64,000 nt of DNA from contig JAUCBJ010008830.1 of assembly GCA_032718475.1 (NCBI GenBank), forward strand, positions 107,078 to 171,077. Reading direction: 5' to 3'. The notes under the pieces are model-generated. The model was given only the letters and a program-made list of their open reading frames with translations, ran no database searches and was not told the origin of the DNA. How positions within the stretch are numbered: position 1 is the first letter of the stretch; each line of letters begins with the position of its first letter. Below, piece by piece: positions 44,802 through 54,601 of the stretch. The stretch comes from Nemertoderma westbladi (taxonomy: Eukaryota > Xenacoelomorpha > Nemertodermatida > Nemertodermatidae). A program made the position numbers and the translations under genes.

Positions 44802-45190
44802 TCACAATTTAAAACCCTTAGATTTGTGAACAGGTACCACGCCGTCGGTATTAATGTTTAAATATAATGTATTACTATTTAATGGGCCATTAAATAATTC
44901 ACCTGATGTAATATCTGAATATACACCTGACATTGCACCACTCACAACTTCTTGTGGAGCACGACAAATATTTGGGAATGCCATAAATAATGTTCTAACT
45001 TGTTCTTCTAGATTTACATTATAATAGGTACCATCATCCTTGTCTTTCTTCACAACATAAAAATCATTCAATTCTGTAGGTTTTTTAAATCTCTAAAATT
45101 CGGACAGCTGTTGGGAGATGGCAAGCATTCAGTGATGAATTCTAAAATTTCTTTTGCTCCACAATCAGTTATATGATGCTTTGAAATTAG
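44802..45190 (-). pseudogene. CACTA/EnSpm-like transposase remnant, N-terminal part
   Basis: The minus-strand frame from about 45188 reads LISKHHITDCGAKEILEFIT, then LPSPNSCPNF. After a stop/frame change it continues LEEQVRTLFM, SGVYSDITSGELFNG and YLNINTDGVVPVHKSKGF. The order (helical 'H-x-LT' segment, then SDI-x-(S/D)G-x-(L/Y), then NTDGV-x2-(F/H)-(K)S) is that of the transposase family common to animal CACTA-like elements, where (W/N)TDG is invariant. A G28 run (45215-45242) cuts the upstream side. The catalytic rest is absent. Confidence 0.5.
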
Positions 45191-45211
45191 AGTTTTAAAA
45201 GTTAATTTTGA

Positions 45212-45214
<3 letters not shown>

Positions 45215-45242
<28 letters not shown>
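45215..45242 (+). repeat. G28 homopolymer
   Basis: Twenty-eight consecutive G followed by ATACCCCCACCCC, so a G-quadruplex or a hairpin with the C tract is possible. It probably marks a transposon end (compare 61465-61483). Its length is unreliable in an assembly. Confidence 0.9.
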
Positions 45243-45566
45243 ATACCCCCACCCCTTTGTATAAAATAAACGAATAAAATACTGATTGTATATAAACCAA
45301 AAACAACAAGATAAAATTATAATGCACTAGTTAGTAATATAATTATAGGTGCAAGGAGACAGTAAAGAAATACCGAATATTGAACAAAGATATTATACAT
45401 TACATAAATTGTATATAAACAAATAAAGGCCTAGCAGATTGAATTTTTGAAAATTTTAGATCAATCAATCCATCTTGTTAACTGTTTATCAGTCCTGTAT
45501 TGACCTGTAGGGAATGACATCGAATTGAATTAAAAGCAGTTCCTCCTTTTCTCCGTAAACCGTAGG

Positions 45567-45640
45567 CTTAACCCTATTAAACCTGGGGGAGGGGGCTCAA
45601 CATGACCTCACTCCAGTTTGTGCAACATTTTACAGCCATG
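45567..45640 (+). repeat. End of a TTAA-type MITE, solo
   Basis: TTAACCCTATTAAACCTGGG, then GGGGGCTCAACATGACC and GCAACATTTTACAGCC resemble the left end (TTAACCCTGTTTACCCGGG, GGTCAATATGACC) and right end (ACAACATTTTATAGCC, inverted) of the element at 61453-63028. No second end is found nearby. Confidence 0.45.
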
Positions 45641-46103
45641 TATTAATTATTAATAAGCTTAAATTAATACAGATTAGGCCTAAGGGGAATAGATTGGCAA
45701 TTTTTTGTATCAAACGTAGCCGTAATTTTGCTACATTTACTCTTATACCAGTATACCAATGTTATTATACCCACTTATGATCTCAAATATATATACTAGC
45801 CAGAATGTAGTCTGACCTACTTCCAGGACAGGAAAATCGATACTTATCAGAAATAAACGAAGATCAAATGTTGATTGTTTAGGTTAGGCATAGAGTATAA
45901 GGCCAAGGCCACTGTAAAAAATTTGTTTAATTCAATTCGATGCCAGTCCCTACTAACCTGACTCGGAGAAATAACACCAGTGTGACCTCCACGTGTCACC
46001 ACACGAGAAACCCCCCCCACCTCGAGAAACTCTTTGGGACCCTTCGTTATCGTTACTTTTACCACGTATTATTTTCTGAGCTAACTGACTTGTACGGCGC
46101 CTC

Positions 46104-47363
46104 TTAGGAATTATATATGTCGTTCCCAAGTTGATTAACAGCAACCACAGCTGATCTAATCTCACCAGCATCTATCTCCTCATCCAAAACTAAACCTAGA
46201 AACAACAGCTTTCTTAAACAACCCAGAATGTGTCGGCAAATGGGGTATCCGTTGAGTTGCCAAAATTCTCTGTGGGAATAATATGCCCTCCGCTAACTCT
46301 TTATCTGACCATAATTTGCGGGCCACCAACTGCCCATATGCCACAGGGTCAAGATTTTTTGGCCCTATTGTGGCCAAATTTTTTCCATCGAATAGTACAG
46401 GATCGCCATCAGTAATGGTCGATGATCTAATGTTCCCTGGTGAAGAACTTGTACCGGTAGTTTCCCTTTTTATGAATCTCACTATCGATTTATGAAGTTT
46501 TTCAGTTTTCTTTAACTGCTTTTTTTGTACCGTTAACGACTTTTGTAGTAGTCGGTTGTTATTTAACATAATCTTTATACATGCGATTGCGATTATCACC
46601 ACCGGTATCGGTAACACCAACATCCGAATCAACAATGGCCGCTGTGTCATTGTCATCATTAATAGCACTACTGGAATCATCCGACATGTCGGCGTCACCA
46701 GCACTACTATGTTCCCCACCTTCCGTCCACTGAAGGGATAGTGGAAGATCGACATCAATATCAGGCAAGGTCAGACTTACGTTTCTTAGAATAGTATTAT
46801 AATCACTTCTTGTAGTGGTGGTATCCGCGGTTGTGGCATTCCCCACTGAACGCTCTAAAAATCCAAAGCTATCCGAAATACTAATATTTTTAGAACCGCG
46901 ATGTTGCTGCTCCGCATTAAGACGTTCCTCCCTAATTAAAATGTATTCTCGACTTTCTGAGCTATCCAGATATAATACAGGAACACGGGTCTTCTCACCA
47001 GGGCTATCGCTTTTAATATATATCATTTGATTAGGAGTTAGTGTGGATATATTTAAATCGGAGGGAAGTAATGTTGAATTATTTGCTATCACAGCATATT
47101 TCTGCTCATCAGGATAAAATAGAAGTATATACACTGTACTCGCCCTTACGCGGAGGAGGCCGATTGGCACTGCCTGTTTGTGTGGTGCTGGTACTGCAGG
47201 CTGCTCCTAAAGCTGAAACGAATGAAGTTTCATTTGGTCTGCCAGTTCCAGGGCCCAACCCAATGTTGTCACCAATATATATACCGGTACCGGTATAGCA
47301 TATATCTGGGTTCCATGGAACCTGGTGCTGGTAGAGATCACTACTACTCGTATCTTCAGTCAT
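46104..47363 (-). pseudogene. BEN-domain-like gene, frameshifted
   Basis: On the minus strand the ATG at 47361-47363 starts MTEDTSSSDLYQHQVPWN. After a frame change near 47130 the protein continues VYILLFYPDEQKYAVIANNS and an acidic Ser/Asp-rich linker. After another near 46570 a coiled-coil-like stretch (NRLLQKSLTVQKKQLKKTEK) leads to LDPVAYGQLVARKLWSDKEL AEGIL, which resembles a BEN domain (helix with VAR-x-L-(F/W)). A third frame change near 46205 precedes LDEEIDAGEIRSAVVAVNQL GNDIYNS and the stop. BEN domains bind DNA in host repressors and are also carried by some viruses and transposons. With three indels in 1.26 kb and no introns it looks like a retrocopy or decayed element gene. Confidence 0.5.
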
Positions 47364-47549
47364 GGCTAAACAGCAGATAGCTATATTGATATTACAGTAT
47401 TAGATAGTTCGAGTTAGTTACCGGTATATTTTCAACGGAGTAGTCCTAATACAGTAATTTTTTAATACAGTATACAGTACCGGTATACAGTAAATAATTC
47501 ATCCCAAGACTGCTGGAAGGGTTGTTGTACAGTGTACAGTACACGTTGT

Positions 47550-48215
47550 GCCGACAACGGGTCCACAGTCAGACAGTGTCGACTTTATATGGTGGCCGAG
47601 GCTGCCGACAGTGTCAGCGTCACTTTGTACTGATAGTCTCGGCGTTACATTGTGCCAATGGTGTCGCCGTTACGTTGTGCCGACAGCATTATCTGGTTAT
47701 GTTGTGCCTACAGTGCGAGTGCAGCAGCATAACTTTGTACCGACAGTGTTGGCGTTACTTTGTGCTGACAGTGTTAGTGTTGGCGTTACTTTGTGCCGAC
47801 AGTGTCAGCGTTGTTGTGCCAATGGCAGAATGGTGTCAGCATTATGTTGTGCCAATGGTGTCAGCATTACATTGCATGGACAGTGCCAGTGTTACATTGT
47901 ACCGACAGACAGACAGTGTCGGCGTTATGTCAGTATGTTGTGCCAATGGTGTCGGCATTACGTTGTGCCGACAGTCTGACAATTTTGGAGTCAAGTTGTG
48001 CCGACACTGTGCCATCATGCTGAAACCTGACAACAAATAATTCAAAGTGGTTCGTGTATACACCAACACCATGCTGTCGGCCTCAGCACAAGTGCACAAC
48101 ATATTGCTGATGCTGACACTGTCGACACAATGTAATGCCAACACTGTCGGCTCAAGTTGTTAACATTATGCTGAGCTGACACTGTCAAGGCTGCTGTCAT
48201 TACAGTGTCGGCTTA
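47550..48215. repeat. Minisatellite with an inverted arm, GTGCCGACAGTGTCGGCGTTA units
   Basis: About fifteen degenerate 24-45 bp units based on TTGTGCCGACAGTGTCGGCG run in one orientation from 47550 to 48015. From 48068 to 48215 several units are reversed (ACACTGTCGGCTCAAGTTGT, CTGACACTGTCGACACAATG). Each unit contains CAGTGTCGGC and therefore a CGACA/TGTCG near-palindrome. The transcript could fold strongly. No gene is supported inside, although frames stay open by periodicity. Confidence 0.85.
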
Positions 48216-48471
48216 ATGCATAGCATAATGACTCGGAAGTCGGAACACAGTGTTGCCCAACCTCCTTCATCAGTTAATCTGCCCTTCCGAATTCCTAGAT
48301 CCACCACTGCGCACTGCATTGTCTTGTCCTGTTGTCAGATTGTAGGCTATGGCAGGATGGGCTGAGCCGCCGAGGATAAACAACAGGCTTACTGTCTATG
48401 GCATTATACTGTCTACCAGTCTACGTGTAGCGTGTAGGCCTAGGCCTATTGTTATTGTCAATATACAGATA

Positions 48472-48544
48472 TATCCCGATCGGGATTTATTCCATATAAG
48501 TGTATATCCCGATCGGGATATAATTATATATCCCGATCGGGATA
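48472..48544. repeat. Three copies of a 14-16 bp palindrome ATCCCGATCGGGAT
   Basis: TATCCCGATCGGGATA is perfect at 48505-48520 and 48529-48544; the copy at 48473-48486 has a 14-bp palindromic core. Spacings are 18 and 8 bp. A tight cluster of identical palindromes may be a protein-binding array, a slippage product, or part of a repeat. Confidence 0.9.
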
Positions 48545-49355
48545 CGGAACCCTACTGACAGTGGCAGGCAGAAGGAACCAAAACAATAAAGGAATTGAAA
48601 AAATTAAAAATTTGAATTTTTTGTGTGATTTGTTGTGATTTGGGTCTTTAGACTGTTAGATGGACCGGTCTGCCTGTGCTGTGCCGCTGTGCGTAAGTAC
48701 TGTACCTAACCTACAGTACAAACAGTCTGACAGTAGGATTGAGCACAGTCTGACAGTAGCTCTAGCTCAGTAGCTGCACTGCTGTATGGTGGTTTGACAG
48801 ATTTGTGGGTGTCTAGAAACGTTTTACACCTAGCGAGGCTTTGCACCGAGCTAGCGCACGATTTTTGGACCTGGCATGGCTTTGCACTTAGTCTGTTAGT
48901 GCTTAGCCAGCGCAGGATTTTTTGCACCCCGCGCCGCGGCATTCGGCGAGGGTAATTAAACTTTTCAAAGGGGTCTTCTGCCACTGCCGGCAGCCGGTAC
49001 CTGGTAATGGTAATTAAAATACAATAGGCCTACCGGTAAATAGTAGGCTACACCTACAGTATTACATATTACTGTATTACAGCATTAGGCTGTTAGGTCA
49101 ATCCTGTCAACAGACTATGCAATTAGGCTAAGGTAGTCAACAAATTTAATAAAAAACCTACCGGTAGGCATACCCTACTTCAGTACGCCTAGGGCTGTAG
49201 GGTCCTTACGAATTACCATGTTACTACAGTACTGGTAGTACTGTAGTATGGCTATTGGCAAATTGGAGACTGACACTGACAGTACAGCAGTAGCAGTACC
49301 GGCGGTACTCTGCACACTGCATGCTACTGCAGCATTCAAAGATACAAACTAGAAT
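48545..49355. other. Non-coding stretch rich in short palindromic words
   Basis: ACCGGTA, TAGGCCTA and GTACTGTA words are dense. A stretch at 48800-48930 repeats CACCTAGCGAGGCTTTGCACC-like phrases two to three times. No gene is visible. Confidence 0.4.
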
Positions 49356-49560
49356 TGCCAAATACTTAACAAAATTTTATCAAAAATGACAGTTGAATGT
49401 AAAATTTTAAGAACTTTCTCTGACTTGTTAGTTATTTGTCAAATACTTAACAAAATTTTGTGAAAAGTGGCAGTTAAAATAAAGGTGGCAATTTTGTTAA
49501 GAACTTAGTATAACTTGCCACAATTGTTAGTTATTTGTCAAGCATTTACTAAATATTTAA
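49356..49560. repeat. Direct repeat, two ~85-110 bp units
   Basis: CAAATACTTAACAAAATTTT ... GACAGTTRAA ... TTAAGAACTT ... TTGTTAGTTATTTGTCAA occurs twice (49356-49440 and 49438-49545). AT-rich sequence without genes continues to 50570, with a C17 run at 50231-50247. Confidence 0.7.
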
Positions 49561-50569
49561 AAATTAACATATTCTCCCGGTTTGACAAATATCGCAAGCA
49601 GATATCAAGCAGACCTCAAGTACTTAGTAAGACTACTATTAATTTTCATCAGGGTTAGTGTCAATCATTACTGACCGATTAACAGACTACAGACAGTCAG
49701 GTTTGAGCGGGAAGGTTCAAATTTTAAAGCAAATTATCTCGGAATTACATATCACGACATTTCCATTTTTTAAAATACTACTTACTCCACCGCCGTTTTT
49801 CACCCAAATTCGATAATTTATGGCTCGTTTGAAGGGTTTTTTGAACATCTTGAAAAATTATCCAGCACTTTTTTGAAAATTTTTTTTTTTTAATATTATT
49901 AAAAATTTTAATTAATTTTATTAATTTTAATTAATAAATTTACTTAAAAATTAATAATTTAAAAAATCGGCTAGATAATTTTTGTAGAAACGATGGTGCT
50001 GAGTCCAAAAAAGTTTGTTTAAAAAAAGTTGAATAATAATATTAAGGTAGCAGGAGTGTTTTTAGTGATAAATTTAATTCCGCCACTCGCCACTAAAGGG
50101 ACACAAAAAATGTCAAGATTAATTTCTGTTGCTATTTGGCCTCCCCACATTGGCTGGACACCACTTACAGTGATATTGACCTACAACACGAAGTTTGAGC
50201 TGTTTAAAAAAAGGGTACCCTGAGGGGGTACCCCCCCCCCCCCCCCCTTAAGGCTTTTATTTTTAATTTTTATAGTAAGTGGTTAAAACCTTCATCATCA
50301 AAAAGAATCACATAGTTTCACTTAATTTCGCTTTAACCATCAAATATAACCAAAACACTAAATGGTTACCTAAAATCATATAAGTTCTAAATGTTATGGT
50401 ATCCCTAAAATAAGCAAGACATCTCTAAATTCTAAAATAGGAGTTATCTAACTCGCTAAAGCACTATAAACCGTATGTAATATGTAGACCGGAGAAACGT
50501 GTTATGTAATGGCTATATGTAATATAGCTGTATATGTAGGTATATGTGTTATATAATGGCTATATGTAA

Positions 50570-50672
50570 TGTCCTGCAAAGCGGAGGCGGCTTTGTTCTG
50601 GTTTATATCGTTATGCTGCGTGGAGGTAGCAATGTATCTGTATCAATAACCCGAATACCTGACCTAACAACA
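50570..50672 (+). repeat. Chimeric fragment: LINE-B piece and SINE-like tail
   Basis: TGTCCTGCAAAGCGGAGGCG and the next ten bases are the antisense of the LINE-B C-terminal coding part (compare 57929-57958). They are joined to a tail block shared with 44,090-44,156. It indicates a short retroposon combining pieces of LINE-B. Confidence 0.6.
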
Positions 50673-50796
50673 AGTAAGTAGAGTACAATAAGGTTGAAGA
50701 ATAGCTGCAGAATGACGGTGCTTCAAGCACTAAGTTTGTATACCGTAACGATTCCACTAATTATAATTATTTAATTTCTATTTTAATATAGAGTTA

Positions 50797-50997
50797 ATGG
50801 CGAACTGCGTCGTCGTTACTGGCATACCTCTCCCTTATGACGAGGAGATTGCCAGAACCCCTCCGCCTCTGCCAAGCCCACCACCACCGGCTTCTCCATC
50901 ATATATTGGCACTACGCCCGGTTCGGGACACCAGTCCACCATTGGACCACTGAAGAGACTCATCGATAGCCTGGGGTGCGACCCTAGACAATGTTGA
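50797..50997 (+). CDS. Proline-rich small ORF, possible exon
   Basis: A TTTTAATATAG acceptor lies 5 bp before an ATG. 66 codons follow: MANCVVVTGIPLPYDEEIAR, a proline stretch (TPPPLPSPPPPASPS), GPLKRLIDSLGCD and a TGA. The acceptor-near-ATG arrangement is the same as for the two small genes at 10525 and 42775, but the protein is not similar. It resembles a regulatory tail or late-domain-like peptide; no function is assigned. Confidence 0.35.
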   Translation: MANCVVVTGIPLPYDEEIARTPPPLPSPPPPASPSYIGTTPGSGHQSTIGPLKRLIDSLGCDPRQC

Positions 50998-51079
50998 CGA
51001 TGTTGCGGAAATAAAAAGAAAAATTCTGAAAGTATCAGAAATACTATTATCTTAATAACTTAAATTATATTACACAAAA

Positions 51080-51485
51080 ATGTACATGCATGTTGGATTG
51101 ACATGGGAATACGAAGACAGCAACTTCTTCGCCATACTCGAGAACATTCTCAGTTGGCAATGAATGAATTACATTCTTCGGAAAGTTTGCGGATTTTTTA
51201 TGTAGATGGCGTGATTTGGGCGTTCCACATCAATGCTTCACTACTTACACGATCAGGGCCTTCATTTACACAACAACTAATGTCGCAAAAATTCTAGATC
51301 TTGCTTTTAATAATTGGGGTTATAAACATTTCAACTTATCCGTACTAGGAGATGATAAGATCGAGTTGCGATTTTCGGCCTACCGCCAGATGTCCGGTGG
51401 AATGTTTCTAATTGGATTGCGCCAGGCTCGTAGCTTGACAATAACATTAGTTATTTCAGTTTTCATATCTTTTGAGGATGTGTAG
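51080..51485 (+). pseudogene. Unidentified, frame-broken ORF
   Basis: Three short frames follow one another: MYMHVGLTWEYEDSNFFAIL, then ESLRIFYVDGVIWAFHINAS, then LDLAFNNWGYKHFNLSVLGD DKIELRF, the last ending in a hydrophobic segment (LTITLVISVFISF) before a TAG at about 51485. They look like one protein of about 130 residues with two indels. No family is recognised. Confidence 0.3.
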
Positions 51486-52747
51486 CAATCTCGAGTGGGG
51501 ACTGAGCGAACTTGTACTTTTGGAAATTTATTGACATCTGTTTAGGCTGAGTTAGAGCGATAACATTTGTTGTTGCTAGTGTTAGTTGTATTTGAGGATT
51601 TCTTTCTTTTCCTAGTTAATCGTGCTGTTGGTGAAGAAGGACACACTCTCAAATTCATCACTGCAACTTGCATCTGTATCTGAAGATATCAGAACTGCAT
51701 CCTCATCCTGACAAAATAGTGATTGGCTTGAGGTACTCTGTAGACTTCTGTACCATTCAGCCCTTTGTTTTTCATTTGTGATATTCTCCAAACTCTTTTC
51801 AATTTCTGGATATAAACACGTTTCTCTTCTCAGCTTCCTAGATGTTTGCTGGTCCTCATAAAAATCAAGATCAAATGCTCCTTTACGATATTTGATTGAT
51901 GACAAAGACTGATGAGACATCAAACAGTTCCTTTTCAAACTTCTGCAGTTCTGCCTTTTTAGGAGTAGCTAGTAATTTCTCCTTTTTCTTAATGGATTCA
52001 TCTAAGAGTTTCTTAAATCAGTTTTAAGTCTTTAGGACAGCAGTTGCATTCTTTCCAAATCGAACTGACTTGACTGGCAGTTTTCGAAATAGCCTTCTGT
52101 TTTGATGACCCAGTCTTAGTAGTTATGCATACAGTAGTATGTAGAAAGACAGTCTCCAACTGTTGGCAGAACATGATTATCAAGAGGAACTCCCATATTA
52201 AGGGAGCTATTGAAGTAAACTCGCCAACCAGCTCGATATTCTCGAGTGACTTTTCCACCACCGTTGTATAGCCCAGTGACTACTATCAATGTTGACTCAC
52301 CAACTAGTTCGCTGTTCTCGAGGGATTTTTCGCAGATCGGCTTTTTTCAGCAAATTTCTCCGCCATAGGACTCAGAGGACTTTTTGCATCTTGCTCTTTC
52401 GGATGAATTATTTATTTGAGAATAGTAAACCGAACTCTCAAAAATGACTGGGTTTGGGTGAAAGATGTCGACAACATACCAGACGAAGAGCGATACCAGT
52501 TGTTACAAACCCACACCAAAATATAATACAGACTTTTTGTGCATGTTTTGAACATTTACCCTAAAGTTTTTAATTAAACTTTACTTTATATTGTTTTTAA
52601 ATTATAAATGTTAAGAAAAAGATAGCTATATATTTGATACATTTCACAAGTGTGGTAAATCAACAGTGGTTATTTTTCGTGCAGATTGGACTGATAATAA
52701 TTCGGTTCCCCATATAATATACTAAGGAGACAATCTCTATTCATGCA

Positions 52748-53214
52748 ATGGTTGTTTATGGGGTTATACCTGAATTAACCCCAAAGAGCTATGTGGCTCT
52801 CAGTCCTGATAGTAATCTTAGAGCCGCAGCTGTTTATGTTTCCATTGGAAAGGTATTCGATGACATAATTGCCAATAGTGGTGTCAAAGTTAATAACATT
52901 ATTTTAGTGACAGATTCACCACAGGAACAGTACAGCAACCAACATGTAGTTAACCTTTTCCAGAATGTTACAGAGTTTTCAGGAATTGATCTCCAATGGA
53001 TATACATAGAGGCTGCCCATGGCAAGGGGCCAATGGTGTATATAATACAAATGGTAATACAAAGTGGACCTTGGATGCCTCAAAGAAGGAAGCTGATCAA
53101 TTTTCACCTACACATGACTTCCAGACAATTGTTTCTAAATTTCTTGAACCAGTATGGTCATAAAGATTGTAACATATTTTCTCATGAAGTTAGTGGAATA
53201 CAATGTAACTTTTA
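52748..53214 (+). pseudogene. GHGKG-family (transposon-associated) protein fragment
   Basis: The frame TISIHAMVVYG continues to NNIILVTDSPQEQYSNQ and WIYIEAAHGKG. This order (T-x-H-x2-V-x-Y, F-x-(S/T)D-(G/S)P-x2-QY, and E-(A)-x-HGKG) matches an uncharacterised protein family widely multiplied in arthropod, cnidarian and other invertebrate genomes and believed to be transposase-derived. After HGKG this copy changes frame; the neighbouring frame continues ANGVYNTNGNTKWTLDASKK EADQFSP for about 45 codons more. It is inactive. The flanking foldback at 53454-54361 may belong to the same element. Confidence 0.5.
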
Positions 53215-53453
53215 AAGTCACAACCTCGTGAAGTTGAAAATGCCATGGTATATTTCGCAGTTCCAAACCTGAAATCATCATGAAAAGTATATCTTGTTTA
53301 GAATGCAGTGGTATATGATGTATAGGGCATGGTGAATGCAAAGAAGTAAAGCCTTTTTTAAAGTAGAACCTTTGAACTTGATTATAAACTGGTCATACTG
53401 AGCACAGTAATGCAAACAAAGGACTAATGAAGTATACTAAGGAAATATACCTT

Positions 53454-54361
53454 AGAGACCATTTCCAAGAGGGGTGGTGTTCATTCACATCTGGAGAATC
53501 TAGGAGGACCACCAAAGAGATGAAGCAAAATCAGCCATTATCAATGAGAGGGAAAGACCGTATAGCTGAAAGGTATACGTTGGTGTAATATTGGTGAATA
53601 TTTTAAAAAGTGATAATAAATTTGTTGTAACGATTTGACATCCATTTTAAAGAACTTTTTGAGACAATGTAATTTACTGAATGGGATGATGGATGAAAGA
53701 AAAAATTATTTCATCCATCTGTCCCATTCAGTAAATTACATTATAATAATACTACTGTAATATTACTAATATACTATAATACTTTTCTAATATTTTATTA
53801 GTGAATATAAGTGAATAAACAGTTTTGATTTGATGTTTTAAAAATAGTGAAAACCCCACCACTGCACCACATTAATTAAAGATATGATTTTGGGATAGAT
53901 TCTATGTAAGAATATGGTAACAGGTAATGATGACATGTCCTACATGTAACTATACTTTATTTCAAATCATGGTTATGGCATATAACAATATAACTAGATT
54001 ATTCTACAATATAGTATTTATGCTCGGAAAATACTTACACTGAATTCTATTCATTCTGAGGTTTCAGAATATATATGGTTTGTTAGGTTTTGGGAAACTT
54101 TATATTTTGCTAAAAAATGTCTCACATTTGGCAACGTTTCTGTAGAGTGTGATCCAATCCGATGAAACATTGAAGGTTCACCCTTCAGGATTGGGTCACA
54201 CTCTATCATTGCCTTACTGGGACACTGACCTTTCTCACTGACCTTTCAGCTATACGGTCTTTCCCTCTCATTGATAATGGCTGATTTTGCTTCATCTCTT
54301 TGGTGGTCCTCCTAGACTCTCCAGATGTGAATGAACACCACCCCTCTTGGAAATGGTCTCT
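53454..54361. repeat. Foldback element: 121-bp inverted arms with two inner hairpins
   Basis: 53454-53574 and 54241-54361 are reverse complements with only a couple of mismatches (AGAGACCATTTCCAAGAGGG at the outer ends). Between them lie a 33-bp arm hairpin (53666-53698 against 53709-53742) and a 17-bp arm hairpin (54146-54162 against 54190-54206). The 121-bp arm is itself open in one frame (HFQEGWCSFTSGESRRTTK) and may derive from a coding exon. Confidence 0.88.
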
Positions 54362-54597
54362 TGGTTACTAACCCTATCTGGGCTCTTAAATTCTCTTCAT
54401 TCGATGTTAACAGAATGAACACCACCTCTCTTAGACATGGTTGCTTGAATACCAGCCTCTTCTCAGCTCCTTTATTATCTTGATGTAGTAGTGTTGTCTG
54501 AACTAACACCATCTGAATTCAAATCATCAGAGTCGCTCTTGTCAGATTGATTTATCATTAGTATTAGCTTCGAGTACCCTGTTCAATGTCAGTTGTC

Positions 54598-54601
54598 TTA
54601 A
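54598..54601. other. TTAA target-site duplication, left
   Basis: Identical tetranucleotide at both transposon borders (the other at 57559-57562). Removal of the element plus one TTAA would rejoin GGTGAGTCCTTAA with GACAACTGACATTG on the minus strand, in the region of the recombinase-like gene. Confidence 0.85.

Noticed and set aside
47522..48040. Long overlapping open frames (up to 172 codons) rich in Cys, Gln and Arg
   Set aside because: They follow the periodicity of the minisatellite and are open in several frames and on both strands at once, so coding is an artefact of the repeat.
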